A DNA stretch of 64,000 bases, taken from Lysinibacillus_B sp042920265 (GTDB lineage: Bacteria > Bacillota > Bacilli > Bacillales_A > Planococcaceae). Each line of letters opens with the position of its first letter. Positions within the stretch are counted from its first letter, which is position 1. The notes under the pieces were generated by a model. It made no database searches, was not told the origin of the DNA, and saw only the letters and a list, made by a program, of their open reading frames with translations. Location: the NCBI RefSeq assembly GCF_042920265.1, contig NZ_JBDQZI010000016.1:1-64000 (forward strand), in the 5' to 3' direction. The translations under genes were made by a program, and so were the position numbers. Shown in pieces: positions 52,183 through 61,030 of this stretch.

Positions 52183-52324
52183 GAACGAGCAAAACGAGTG
52201 CGTATGCGGTCAAAAAGGGGATGTAAGCGAGCAAAAGGTACCCGTATCCGAGCAAAAGCAAAACAGGCGTGTATGCGGTCAAAACGAGGGTGAGCGAGCA
52301 AAACAAGGTATCCGAGCAAAACAA
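52183..52324 (+). repeat. repeat family D, array 1 (seven ~21-bp units)
   Basis: Seven units with core CGAGCAAAA or CGGTCAAAA start at 52186, 52207, 52228, 52249, 52276, 52295 and 52313. The first three steps are exactly 21 bases, later ones 27, 19 and 18. Cores are often preceded by TATG or TATC. A 64-codon frame runs through it with Glu/Gly-Gln-Lys repeats but lacks a convincing start. It fills the spacer between the desR terminator and the tnaA terminator. A longer array of the same units is at 61421-61705. Confidence 0.8.
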
Positions 52325-52350
52325 AAAACGGTAGAGAAACCCCTCTACCG
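52322..52350 (-). terminator. terminator of the tryptophanase-family gene
   Basis: On the minus strand CGGTAGAG pairs with CTCTACCG and is followed by TTTTTTGTTTTG. It is 12 bases after the stop. Confidence 0.85.
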
Positions 52351-52362
52351 TTGACTGTTCAA

Positions 52363-53808
52363 TTATAGGCTATCGCCGAAATCTTCGCGGAATTTTGCGG
52401 CTAATTGTTCTGGCCAATCTGTGACAGCATCTAATTTACCGAAGAAGAAGCGTAACACAGATGGTTCTTCTACGAATGCCATCCCGCCGATTAACTCGCG
52501 GTTGTCATATAACCAAGCGATGCGGTCTACAGCGTATTTTACTTGCGATAATGTGAATACGCGGCGTGGCATTGCCATACGTACTAATTCCATATGAGAT
52601 AATGTTTCGTTACCGTTTTCATCGCGTTGCTCAGACATCGTCCCGCGCTCCATCCCGCGTGCGCCACTTGCGATATAAATAGCAGCCGCTAAAGCACCAG
52701 CTGGATACGCTGTTTGTGGCACGTGTGGTAAGAATCTAGAAGCGTCGATATGACAGCCTAAACCACCCGCAGGCGTGACGACTGGTACACCTTTTTTCTG
52801 TAATTCTTCGGACATGTAGGCGATGAATTGAGGACCTTGTGAAATGTATTGCTCATCCATTGTTTCTTCAAGACCTACTGCGATCGCTTCCATTTCACGT
52901 ACAGACATCCCACCGTATGTTAAGAAGCCTTCGTATAATGTGATGTACTCGCGCATTAATAAGTAATCTTCTTCGCTATTTGTACAAATACCGCCACCAC
53001 GAGCAAACCCTAATTTACGTGCAGAGAAATACAGGATATCTGCTTGATCAGCTAGTTCACGTGTAATTTCACGGATGGATTTGTCCTTGCAAGATTCTTC
53101 ACGCTCTTTAATGAAGTGTAAGTTATCTGCTAATAAACTAATATCGTATACAAGTTTCAGATTATACTTATTACATACCGCGCGTACTTGCTTTAAGTTT
53201 TCAAGTGAGTGTGGTTGCCCCCCGATTAAGTTCGTGCCTGACTCCACACGGATAAAGGCGATTTTATCTGCCCCGCGCTCTTCGATTAACGTTGTTAACT
53301 TCTCAATATCCATATCTCCTTTGAACGGATCTTCGGATACTAAGTTTAATGCTTCATCTTTAAATACTTCTTCTACCGCCCCGCCGTTTAATGTCACGTG
53401 TACTTTTGATGTTGTGAAGTGGTAGTTCATCGGGACTGTTGTGTCAGGTTTGACATACACTTGTGAAATAATGTTTTCACAAGCACGACCTTGGTGTGTT
53501 GGTAAAAAATATTTTGTACCGAAAATTTCTTGGACTTTGCTTTCTAATTTTGTGAATGTCGCTGAACCAGCATAGCTATCGTCTGCCTCTAGCATTGCGG
53601 CTTGTTGACGGTCAGACATCGCATTGACACCGCTATCTGTTAGCATATCCATGTAAACGTCTTCATTTTTTAATAAAAACGTATTGTAACCCGCTTCTTT
53701 CATCGCTTTTACGCGCTCTTCGACAGGTGGTAAGTTTAATTTTTGTACGATGCGTACTTTGTGCATTTCTAATGGAATCGTTTCGCCAGAATAAAATTTA
53801 ATTGTCAT
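52363..53808 (-). CDS. tnaA: tryptophanase / tyrosine phenol-lyase family PLP enzyme
   Basis: This 481-residue beta-eliminating lyase has FLPTHQGRACENIISQ, VYDISLLADNLHFIKERE, the PLP-lysine region YFSARKLGFARGGGI (Lys of SARK), EGFLTYGGMSVREMEAIAVGLEE and GGLGCHIDASRFLPH. Reaction: PLP-dependent C-beta elimination from tryptophan (indole, pyruvate, ammonia) or tyrosine (phenol). The family is clear, but the substrate cannot be decided by eye, so the tnaA symbol is tentative. AAGGAG precedes the ATG. No tnaC leader or permease is adjacent. Downstream in the genome order it neighbours proline dehydrogenase, suggesting amino-acid catabolism. Confidence 0.85.
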   Translation of the reverse strand: MTIKFYSGETIPLEMHKVRIVQKLNLPPVEERVKAMKEAGYNTFLLKNEDVYMDMLTDSGVNAMSDRQQAAMLEADDSYAGSATFTKLESKVQEIFGTKYFLPTHQGRACENIISQVYVKPDTTVPMNYHFTTSKVHVTLNGGAVEEVFKDEALNLVSEDPFKGDMDIEKLTTLIEERGADKIAFIRVESGTNLIGGQPHSLENLKQVRAVCNKYNLKLVYDISLLADNLHFIKEREESCKDKSIREITRELADQADILYFSARKLGFARGGGICTNSEEDYLLMREYITLYEGFLTYGGMSVREMEAIAVGLEETMDEQYISQGPQFIAYMSEELQKKGVPVVTPAGGLGCHIDASRFLPHVPQTAYPAGALAAAIYIASGARGMERGTMSEQRDENGNETLSHMELVRMAMPRRVFTLSQVKYAVDRIAWLYDNRELIGGMAFVEEPSVLRFFFGKLDAVTDWPEQLAAKFREDFGDSL

Positions 53809-53919
53809 CGTTTCTTTTCTCCTTTAACGCTTCAATGCTTCTATGCGTCGATGTAATGAATTACCAACTATTGTACACTAAGAAAGAACTTTGTTGTTCG
53901 AAAATTCAGTTTTCTAAAA

Positions 53920-53966
53920 ATAACAAAAAATGAAGGCTTCCGAAATTTTCGGATAGCCTTCATTGA
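53920..53966 (-). terminator. proline dehydrogenase terminator
   Basis: On the minus strand AATGAAGGCT / AGCCTTCATT flanks an inner CCGAAA/TTTCGG stem and is followed by TTTTTTGTTATTTT. It starts 10 bases after the gene's stop. Confidence 0.85.
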
Positions 53967-53974
53967 TTTCGTTG

Positions 53975-54943
53975 TTATTTACGTTTGGATAAGCGGCCTA
54001 AAAGGAAGGCGCCTGCTGCCACTGCGAGTAATGTGTTTGTTTTTTTGTTAAACACTTGTTTTGTGACAAGGTTGATATTTTGCGGACGCTCTGCAAGACG
54101 GCGCATAAAGTAGCCGTACCAATCTTCACCAAATGGTACATACGTACAGAAACGATAGTGGTTAGCAAGTTCTTTTTGCATATCTGTACGGAAACCGTAG
54201 AGCATTTGGAATTCGAACTGATCGTTTGAAATGTTGTGGTCAGCGACGAATCGTTTCACATGGTGAATAATATTATGGTCATGTGTCGCAATGGAAGTGA
54301 ACTTACCATGTAATAAGTGGTATTCGATTAACTCTAAGAAATTGATATCGATATCTAGTTTATCTTGGTACGCCACTTCTTCGGATTCCTGATAAGCGCC
54401 TTTGACGATGCGAAGACGACAGTCTTTCAACTGCTCAATGTCTTCTTTGGAACGGAACAAATACGCTTGAATGACCGTTCCGACATTATCGAATATTTTG
54501 TGTAATTCTTTTAACATATCGAGTGTTGGTTGGAGTCGCTCGTAATTTTCCATATCTAAATTGACGAAAATATGATACTGCTCGGCATACTCCACGATTT
54601 CGCGTAAATTGTCATAGCAAAAATCGATGTCGATATCTAAGCCTACTTGAGACGGTTTTACTGAAATATGTGCATGTAATCCGTATGTGTGAATGGCGTC
54701 AATGACGTCTAAAATTTCATCCTTTGCTTTGATTGCAACGGTTTCATCAACAACAAATTCCCCGAGCCGATCAATCGTTGCTTCAATGCCACTTGCGTTT
54801 AATTTTTTGACGCTATCAATCATTTCTTGTACGTTTGTCCCTGCTACAATACTTTGCGCGCCTAGCTTTAAGCCGTATTTTTGAGCCGCTGTGTTGAGCA
54901 GTTCGTTTTTCGATAAGTTCATCAATACATCCCGTAATACCAT
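53975..54943 (-). CDS. putB: proline dehydrogenase
   Basis: This 322-residue single-domain proline dehydrogenase has a TIM-barrel: SVKPSQVGLDID, VNLDMENYER, VIQAYLFRSKEDI, RIVKGAYQESEEVAY, IATHDHNI, FQMLYGFRTDMQ and the substrate-carboxylate Arg pair in YFMRRLAERPQN. It oxidises proline to pyrroline-5-carboxylate with FAD, passing electrons to the membrane. The C-terminus ends in a hydrophobic segment (TLLAVAAGAFLLGRLSKRK), possibly a membrane contact. GAGGGG lies 6 bases before the ATG. No P5C dehydrogenase is adjacent. Confidence 0.93.
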   Translation of the reverse strand: MVLRDVLMNLSKNELLNTAAQKYGLKLGAQSIVAGTNVQEMIDSVKKLNASGIEATIDRLGEFVVDETVAIKAKDEILDVIDAIHTYGLHAHISVKPSQVGLDIDIDFCYDNLREIVEYAEQYHIFVNLDMENYERLQPTLDMLKELHKIFDNVGTVIQAYLFRSKEDIEQLKDCRLRIVKGAYQESEEVAYQDKLDIDINFLELIEYHLLHGKFTSIATHDHNIIHHVKRFVADHNISNDQFEFQMLYGFRTDMQKELANHYRFCTYVPFGEDWYGYFMRRLAERPQNINLVTKQVFNKKTNTLLAVAAGAFLLGRLSKRK

Positions 54944-54998
54944 CTAGAACCCCTCGCTTTCTTTCCCTAAATTATAACATATTAGGGTGTAGCCCCTG

Positions 54999-55757
54999 CT
55001 ATTTTTTCAACACATCGATTCGCTGCATACGCTCGTTAAATAATGTCGGATAGACGAGGAAGCCTAAAATCACACTCGCTAACGTTGCACATGTTAATAG
55101 GGCAAAGATAATTAAAATTTGAAATTGTACCGCTTGTACGGGATCGGCACCCCCGATAATTTGGCCACTCATCATGCCAGGGAGCTGAACAAGCCCAATC
55201 GTTTTTTGTGCTTCAATCGTTGGAATCATACTCGCCTTAATCGCGCCCATTACATGACGATGTACCGCCTGCTTAGGTGTACCACCAAGCGATAAAATGA
55301 GTTCGATTTCATCTTCATTTGATTCAAGCTCTGCACGAAAGCGGTTTAAAAATAATACCGAAAGCACCATGGCGTTACCGATCATCATCCCGCTAATCGG
55401 GATAATGTACTGCGGTGTAGCGGGAACAATATTCAGTCCAAGTAGTACACCTTGTGTGACAAGTTCGACCGTAATTAATGTGATGGCGATTTTCCACGTA
55501 ATGCCGGGAATGCCGACACCTTTTTTTCGGGCGTTTAACGTAGCGACGACAATCATCACCGTAATCATCAGCAAAATATAAATTGGGCTATCTGTTGCAA
55601 AAATAAAATGCAATACATAACCGATGGCGAGTAGCTGAATAATAGAGCGCACGGTGGCAACTGTAATATCTTTTTCGAGACCGAGCTTTAATGTTTTCGA
55701 TAAGATAAATGGAATGAGGACAAAAATCAACGTCAGAGAAAGCGTACTGTACGTCAT
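54999..55757 (-). CDS. fetB: FetB/YjkA-type ABC permease (UPF0014)
   Basis: This 252-residue protein has about seven membrane helices with family signatures NARKKGVGIPG, ISGMMIGNAMVLSVL, LSLGGTPKQAVHRHVMGAIKASMIP and GLVQLPGMMSGQIIGGADP. UPF0014 members such as FetB pair with an ATPase to export iron and aid oxidative-stress resistance. ATG 55757 overlaps the ATPase stop by 4 bases and follows GGAGGTG; the open frame further upstream lies inside the ATPase gene. Confidence 0.88.
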   Translation of the reverse strand: MTYSTLSLTLIFVLIPFILSKTLKLGLEKDITVATVRSIIQLLAIGYVLHFIFATDSPIYILLMITVMIVVATLNARKKGVGIPGITWKIAITLITVELVTQGVLLGLNIVPATPQYIIPISGMMIGNAMVLSVLFLNRFRAELESNEDEIELILSLGGTPKQAVHRHVMGAIKASMIPTIEAQKTIGLVQLPGMMSGQIIGGADPVQAVQFQILIIFALLTCATLASVILGFLVYPTLFNERMQRIDVLKK

Positions 55758-56476
55758 CGTACACCTCCACGTAAAAACTGCTGAATTGCAGGAATATTTG
55801 AGTGCTCGAGAATGGACACATCCCCACTTGCGATGAGTTTGCCGTCCTGCATAATCCAAGTGAAATCGCTAAGTGTCCGAGCTTGTTCAAGATTATGTGT
55901 AATCCAAATAATCGTGACGCCGTATTTACGGTTAATGTTTAAAATGAGCTCTTCAACTTCTCTTGTAGAAGTGGGATCGAGCGCAGATGTAATTTCATCG
56001 AGCAATAAAATATCAGATTGATTCACCAGTGTGCGCGCGATGGAGAGACGTTGCTTCTGTCCACCTGATAGTTCGGTTGCCTCGCGTGTTAAAAAAGAGG
56101 CATCTAAATAGACGTCCTCTAAAAAAGAGATGGCTTCCTCTTGTGGCAACGTCTTTTGTTGTAATTTTCGCGGTAGTGCTAAATTTTCATAGACGCTCGC
56201 TCGAATAATAGGGGAGCTTTGCAGTACGATGCCCGCTTTTCGTCGTAAATGTGTCGGTTCGTATGTATGAATAGCTTGCCCTTCGATGATAATTTCTCCG
56301 GCTGTAGGCGCAAGAAGACCGTTACACATTTTGAGTAAGGTTGTTTTGCCAGCACCGGAAGGCCCGACAAGTGTTGTAATGCGTCCTTTATTAAAGGTAC
56401 CGGTAATGTTTTGCAAAATCAGCCGGTCTTTCACCGAAAAAGAAAGATTCTTTAGTTCGATTGCTTGTTCTGTCAT
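55754..56476 (-). CDS. fetA: FetA/YjkB-type ABC ATPase
   Basis: This 240-residue ABC ATPase has Walker A GPSGAGKTT (about residue 38), Q-loop VLQSSPI, signature LSGGQKQRLSIARTL, Walker B LLLDEITSALDPTS and the switch ITHN. It drives the UPF0014 permease encoded directly downstream with a 4-base overlap. GGGAG precedes the ATG. The pair is probably a metal (iron) exporter as in E. coli FetAB; substrate is inferred from family. Confidence 0.9.
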   Translation of the reverse strand: MTEQAIELKNLSFSVKDRLILQNITGTFNKGRITTLVGPSGAGKTTLLKMCNGLLAPTAGEIIIEGQAIHTYEPTHLRRKAGIVLQSSPIIRASVYENLALPRKLQQKTLPQEEAISFLEDVYLDASFLTREATELSGGQKQRLSIARTLVNQSDILLLDEITSALDPTSTREVEELILNINRKYGVTIIWITHNLEQARTLSDFTWIMQDGKLIASGDVSILEHSNIPAIQQFLRGGVR

Positions 56477-56513
56477 TCCAATGAAGTCTCCCTTAATCTT
56501 TTTTTTTTATTAT

Positions 56514-56562
56514 AACCCAAAAAAAGTACAGACGAAGCTTAGAGGAACTTCGCCTGCACTTG
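56514..56562 (-). terminator. amtB terminator
   Basis: On the minus strand AAGTGCAGGCGAAG pairs with CTTCGTCTGTACTT, followed by TTTTTGGG. It lies between amtB and fetA. Confidence 0.8.
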
Positions 56563-56627
56563 AAAACTTGATGAGGGGATCAAGCTTTCGAGCAATTATG
56601 TTTGAAAGATTTGGAGCAATGAGAAAG

Positions 56628-57926
56628 CTACACTTGTTTTTCTTTTACGTGTGTCCCGAGTGTTGTTAAGCGCTGTGCAAATGTATCGCTTTTACCACTC
56701 AAACCGCGGAATACATCTTGTTGGAATTCGTAGGCGTGTGAGCCGTGTTCAGCTATATCTAGGCCTTCAATTTCCTCTTCTCGTGTGACGCGTAATGGGA
56801 CGAATAATTTAATCATGCTTAAGCTCACGGCTACTGTAACAGCCGTCCATGCGCTCACAGCTAAAACACCGATTGCTTGCACGCCTAACAATGTGGCACC
56901 GCCGCCGTATAGTAAGCCACCGCCACCCGCTACGTCGAATAAACCGACAGCTAACGTACCCCAAATACCGCACAGCCCGTGAACGGCTACTGCACCAACT
57001 GGATCGTCCACTTTTAGCTTCCATTCAATGAAGCGTACACCTTCTACTAAAATGACACCCGCTAATAAACCAGTAATGATAGCGCCTACTAAGCTTAAGT
57101 TCGCGGCACCTGCTGTAATGCCAACGAGGCCCGCTAATGCGCCGTTTAATGTGAGGGAGCCATCCATTTGACCGTAACGGAATTTTGTATAAAAAGCTGT
57201 TGCAACAATGCCAGCTGAAGCAGATAAAAATGTGTTAGCAATAACGCTAGGAACGAGTTCTGGATCGGCTGCTAATGTGGAAGCGCCATTAAATCCAAAC
57301 CACCCTAACCAAAGAATAAAAACGCCTAATGCACCGAGAGGAATGGAATGACCGGGAATCACATTGATTTGTTTGCCTGCATATTTCCCTAAACGTGGAC
57401 CGATCATCGCGGCTGCTACTAATGCCCCGACAGCCCCCGTTAAGTGAACGACCGTTGAACCGGCAAAATCGATAAAGCCTAAAGCTGTCAGCCAGCCGTC
57501 ACCTTGCCACACCCAGTGACCAATAACAGGATAGATAAATAAAGTCATAATAACAACGATAGCGATATAAGCGGAGATATTTGCGCGTTCTGCAACAGCA
57601 CCAGAAATAATGGTTGCACATGTTGCGGCAAACATGGCTTGGAAGACGAAGAGGGCGATGTCGTCTACACCTTGTAAGGCGAAACCAGAAGTACCGATAA
57701 ATCCACCAGCGGTATCACCGAACATGATTGCATAGCCTGCTAGGAAATAAACAATCCCGCCAATTGAAATGGTCAGTATATTTTTCATTAAAATATTGAT
57801 GGCGTTTTTGGAACGTGTAAAGCCTGCTTCTACCATGGCGAACCCAGCATGCATAAAGAATACTAAAATAGCACCAAGCATTACCCAAACTAAGTTAATC
57901 GAAAGTTCTAACGCTTCCACTGTCAT
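56628..57926 (-). CDS. amtB: ammonium transporter AmtB/NrgA
   Basis: This 432-residue channel has 11 predicted membrane helices with AMT signatures: FFMHAGFAMVEAGFTRSKNAINI, FAATCATIISGAVAER, DFAGSTVVHLTGAVGAL (pore His), PLGALGVFILWLGWFGFNGAS and AVHGLCGIWGTLAVGLFD (second pore His). It conducts ammonium into the cell under nitrogen limitation. It lies 14 bases after glnB, whose PII protein should plug it when nitrogen is sufficient. AAAGGAGG precedes the ATG. Confidence 0.97.
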   Translation of the reverse strand: MTVEALELSINLVWVMLGAILVFFMHAGFAMVEAGFTRSKNAINILMKNILTISIGGIVYFLAGYAIMFGDTAGGFIGTSGFALQGVDDIALFVFQAMFAATCATIISGAVAERANISAYIAIVVIMTLFIYPVIGHWVWQGDGWLTALGFIDFAGSTVVHLTGAVGALVAAAMIGPRLGKYAGKQINVIPGHSIPLGALGVFILWLGWFGFNGASTLAADPELVPSVIANTFLSASAGIVATAFYTKFRYGQMDGSLTLNGALAGLVGITAGAANLSLVGAIITGLLAGVILVEGVRFIEWKLKVDDPVGAVAVHGLCGIWGTLAVGLFDVAGGGGLLYGGGATLLGVQAIGVLAVSAWTAVTVAVSLSMIKLFVPLRVTREEEIEGLDIAEHGSHAYEFQQDVFRGLSGKSDTFAQRLTTLGTHVKEKQV

Positions 57927-57940
57927 CTCAATCTCCTCCT

Positions 57941-58282
57941 TTAATCAATGGCCACAGAGCCAACTTCTTTTGTCCGAATACGAATGGCCTGTTCGACGGG
58001 GTAAATGAAAATTTTACCGTCGCCGACTTGACCTGTGCAGGCGTCCCGTAAAATCACATCTACAATGGCTTGCACTTTTGCGTTATCTACTACCATTTCG
58101 AGTTTTAGCTTTTGTGAAAATTCCATTGAATATTGATTGCCACGGAATAGTGCTGTGCGCCCTTCTTGACGACCGCAGCCTGCGATTTCAGAAATGCTTA
58201 GTCCATCGATCCCTTCTTGTGCTAAGCCTTCACGCACCGCAGCGAAAACTTCCGGCCGGATAATGGCTTCAATTTTTTTCAT
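57941..58282 (-). CDS. glnB: PII nitrogen regulatory protein (GlnB/NrgB)
   Basis: This 113-residue PII protein begins MKKIEAIIRP. Its T-loop is GRQEGRTALFRGNQYSMEF-like, with Tyr 51 kept and Phe at 46, and it ends with the VGDGKIFIYPVEQAIRIRT motif. It senses 2-oxoglutarate and ATP/ADP and gates AmtB. ATG 58282 follows AAGGAG by 9 bases; two TTG codons precede in frame. It is first gene of glnB-amtB (B. subtilis has the order nrgA-nrgB). Two GlnR/TnrA boxes lie upstream. Confidence 0.95.
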   Translation of the reverse strand: MKKIEAIIRPEVFAAVREGLAQEGIDGLSISEIAGCGRQEGRTALFRGNQYSMEFSQKLKLEMVVDNAKVQAIVDVILRDACTGQVGDGKIFIYPVEQAIRIRTKEVGSVAID

Positions 58283-58298
58283 GCTCAACAACTCCTTA

Positions 58299-58315
58299 TG
58301 TTAGGTTAATTAACA
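58299..58315 (-). promoter_or_regulatory. GlnR/TnrA box, proximal to glnB
   Basis: TGTTAGGTTAATTAACA matches the GlnR/TnrA consensus TGTNA-N7-TNACA exactly. It is centred 25 bases before the glnB ATG, so probably near or after the transcription start, a position suited to repression. Confidence 0.7.
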
Positions 58316-58351
58316 TGTTAAAGGGTGCAGAAGTGAAAATCAATAGTTGTA

Positions 58352-58368
58352 TGTCATAAAAACTTACA
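58352..58368 (-). promoter_or_regulatory. GlnR/TnrA box, distal to glnB
   Basis: TGTCATAAAAACTTACA (plus-strand reading) matches TGTNA-N7-TNACA exactly, 53 bases from the proximal box and 78 from the glnB ATG. It is placed where TnrA activates nrgAB-type promoters. The rest of the 58283-58598 spacer is AT-rich and must also hold the pncB promoter, which I could not pin down. Confidence 0.7.
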
Positions 58369-58598
58369 TGTATTTTCGATGGGATTTATCGCATTGTGAG
58401 ATATAGTGATCAACTGTTGATGGCATTAGGATAAAAAAGAAAGTGTAGGTAGAAGAAATCGTAGTGAATCGGTATTTACATGAAAAATATGTAACAAAAA
58501 CTGACAATCGGAAGTGGGCTGAGATGTTTCATGCCTTGTAACGGATTAAATGGTGTATACTAGGACTAATTATGTTTCGGAAGAAGGGACTTTTTTTA

Positions 58599-60068
58599 AT
58601 GAAAGCAAGATATGAAGACGATAGCTTAACACTGCACACAGATTTGTATCAAATCAATATGGCGGAAAGTTACTGGGCGGAAGGTATCCATAATCGGAAA
58701 GCGGTATTTGAGTTGTATTTCCGTAAATTGCCATTCGGGAATGGCTATGCGGTATTTGCAGGACTGGAGCGCATGCTCGACTATTTAAAAAACTTCCGCT
58801 TCACAGCATCGGATATCGCGTATTTACGTGAAGAACTAGGGTACAAAGACGATTTTTTAAATTATTTAAAAGATATTCGTTTTACAGGTTCGATGTACTC
58901 CATGGTAGAGGGCGAGCTGGTCTTTGCGAATGAGCCGATTGCTCGGATTGAGGCACCGTTAGTAGAAGCGCAGCTAGTGGAGACGGCCTTGTTGAATATT
59001 GTCAATTTCCAAACGTTAATCGCTACAAAAGCGAGCCGTATTAAACAAATTGTAAAAGATGAGGTAGCGATGGAGTTTGGTACGCGTCGTGCGCAGGAGA
59101 TGGATGCAGCGCTTTGGGGAGCACGTGCAGCCGTAATCGGTGGCTTTGAATCGACGTCGAATGTTCGAGCGGGGAAACGTTTTGGTATACCAGTAGCAGG
59201 TACACATGCTCATGCGCTTGTCCAAGCATACAAAAATGATTATGATGCGTTCCATTCGTATGCAAAACGTCATCGTGATTGCGTATTTTTAGTCGACACA
59301 TACAACACGTTAAAATCGGGTGTGCCAACCGCGATTCAAGTAGCGAAGGAATTAGGGGATCAAATCAATTTTATCGGGGTTCGTTTAGATAGTGGCGATA
59401 TTGCCTTCTTATCAAAAGAAGCCCGTCGTATGTTAGATGAAGCAGGATTCCATGATGCTAAAATTATCGTCTCAAATGATTTAGATGAGTATACGATTTT
59501 AAACTTAAAAGCACAGGGCGCGCGCGTCGATATGTGGGGCATTGGGACAAAATTGATTACCGCTTACGATCAACCAGCTTTAGGTGCGGTATATAAAATG
59601 GTGTCGATTGAAAATGAAAAAGGTGAAATGGAAGATACGATTAAAATTTCTGCCAATGCTGAAAAAGTAACGACACCAGGATTGAAGCGTGTTTACCGTA
59701 TTATTAACAAAACAAATGGTAAATCAGAAGGCGATTATATCGCGATGGCAGATGAAAATCCGCAGGCAGAAGAGCACTTGAAAATGTTCCACCCTGTGCA
59801 TACATTTGTCTCGAAATTTGTGACAAACTTTGAAGCGAAAGATTTGCATGTAGAAGTCATTAAAGACGGTAACATTGTGTATGACAATCCATCGCTGTGG
59901 GAAATGCGCCAGTATGCATTTGATAATTTAGAATTATTATGGGACGAATATAAACGTTCACTCAACCCGGAAGAGTACCCAGTTGATTTAAGTCAAAAAT
60001 GCTGGGACAACAAAATGCTTAATATTCAAGAAGTGCGTGAAATGGTTGAAGTGATGGAAAAACGATAA
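58599..60068 (+). CDS. pncB: nicotinate phosphoribosyltransferase
   Basis: This 489-residue enzyme has the family N-terminus LHTDLYQINMAESYW, the FELYFRKLPFGNGYAVFAG region, EFGTRRAQEMDAALWGARA, the phospho-acceptor His region GTHAHALVQAY, and LDSGDIAFLSKEARRMLDEAG. It makes nicotinate mononucleotide from nicotinate and PRPP, entering NAD salvage. ATG 58599 is chosen after GAAGGG; ATG 58572 has no site. It is followed 25 bases later by nadE, completing salvage to NAD. Confidence 0.96.
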   Translation: MKARYEDDSLTLHTDLYQINMAESYWAEGIHNRKAVFELYFRKLPFGNGYAVFAGLERMLDYLKNFRFTASDIAYLREELGYKDDFLNYLKDIRFTGSMYSMVEGELVFANEPIARIEAPLVEAQLVETALLNIVNFQTLIATKASRIKQIVKDEVAMEFGTRRAQEMDAALWGARAAVIGGFESTSNVRAGKRFGIPVAGTHAHALVQAYKNDYDAFHSYAKRHRDCVFLVDTYNTLKSGVPTAIQVAKELGDQINFIGVRLDSGDIAFLSKEARRMLDEAGFHDAKIIVSNDLDEYTILNLKAQGARVDMWGIGTKLITAYDQPALGAVYKMVSIENEKGEMEDTIKISANAEKVTTPGLKRVYRIINKTNGKSEGDYIAMADENPQAEEHLKMFHPVHTFVSKFVTNFEAKDLHVEVIKDGNIVYDNPSLWEMRQYAFDNLELLWDEYKRSLNPEEYPVDLSQKCWDNKMLNIQEVREMVEVMEKR

Positions 60069-60093
60069 TTTGAATGAAAAGGAGCGGTGTGTG

Positions 60094-60921
60094 ATGTCGA
60101 ATCTACAAAAGCGAATTATCGAAGAGTTACATGTATTACCGAAAATTAATGTAGAAGAAGAAATACGTAAATCCATTGATTTTATGAAGGCATATGCCGA
60201 AAAACATAGCTTCGTAAAAGGCTTTGTATTAGGTATTAGTGGTGGACAAGATTCCACCTTAACAGGCAAGCTTGCCCAATTAGCGGTGAATGAACTAAAC
60301 GAAGAAGCGGGCGAAAAGAAATATGCATTTATGGCTGTACGTCTTCCGTACGGCGAGCAAGCAGATGAACAAGACTGTCAAGATGCGCTTGATTTCATTC
60401 AGCCTGATCAAATTTATACCGTGAATATTAAAGGCGCGGTCGATGCGAGTGTTCGTGCGTTAGCAGACGCGGGTGTTGCGCTAAGCGACTTTGCTAAAGG
60501 GAATGAAAAGGCGCGGGAACGGATGAAGGTACAGTTCTCGATTGCGGCGATGAATAGTGCCGTTGTCCTTGGCACAGACCATGCAGCAGAAGCAATTACA
60601 GGATTCTTTACAAAGTTTGGGGACGGTGGCGCAGATTTAATGCCAATTTTCCGTTTAAATAAACGTCAGGGCAGACAAATGTTAGCGCACCTCAACTGTC
60701 CTGAACATCTTTATTTGAAAATACCGACTGCTGACTTAGAGGAAGAACGACCATCCTTACCAGATGAAGCGGCGCTTGGGGTCACGTATGAGCAAATTGA
60801 TGATTATTTAGAAGGAAAAGAAATCCCGAAAGAAGCACGTGAAGTGTTAGAGGGGCATTATGTACGTTCGCAGCATAAACGCCACTTACCGATTACTATA
60901 TTTGATGATTTTTGGAAATAA
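60094..60921 (+). CDS. nadE: NH3-dependent NAD synthetase
   Basis: This 275-residue enzyme of the N-type ATP pyrophosphatase family has the PP-loop LGISGGQDSTLTGKLA, AVRLPYGEQADEQDCQDAL, FSIAAMNSAVVLGTDHAAEA, the FTKFGDGGADL motif and the C-terminal QHKRHLPITIFDDFWK. It amidates deamido-NAD with ammonia and ATP. Its length matches the short ammonia-dependent NadE of Bacillus. ATG 60094 follows AAAAGGAG. Operon with pncB. Confidence 0.97.
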   Translation: MSNLQKRIIEELHVLPKINVEEEIRKSIDFMKAYAEKHSFVKGFVLGISGGQDSTLTGKLAQLAVNELNEEAGEKKYAFMAVRLPYGEQADEQDCQDALDFIQPDQIYTVNIKGAVDASVRALADAGVALSDFAKGNEKARERMKVQFSIAAMNSAVVLGTDHAAEAITGFFTKFGDGGADLMPIFRLNKRQGRQMLAHLNCPEHLYLKIPTADLEEERPSLPDEAALGVTYEQIDDYLEGKEIPKEAREVLEGHYVRSQHKRHLPITIFDDFWK

Positions 60922-60933
60922 ATAATGACTTTT

Positions 60934-60969
60934 TGCCGTGCTAGAAAAAATCTAGTGCGGTTTTCTTTA
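60934..60969 (+). terminator. pncB-nadE terminator
   Basis: CCGTGCTAGA pairs with TCTAGTGCGG (two G-U pairs), loop of five A, then TTTTCTTT. Confidence 0.8.
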
Positions 60970-61030
60970 TTTATAGGAATATTTGTCGATACAAATACCT
61001 AAGAACAATAGAGAATGGGGGGATGGTGCA

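Noticed and set aside
52160..52354. 64-residue ORF over repeat array D
   Set aside because: Its start lies in the desR terminator region without a ribosome-binding site, and its seven-residue periodicity is a by-product of the 21-bp DNA repeat.
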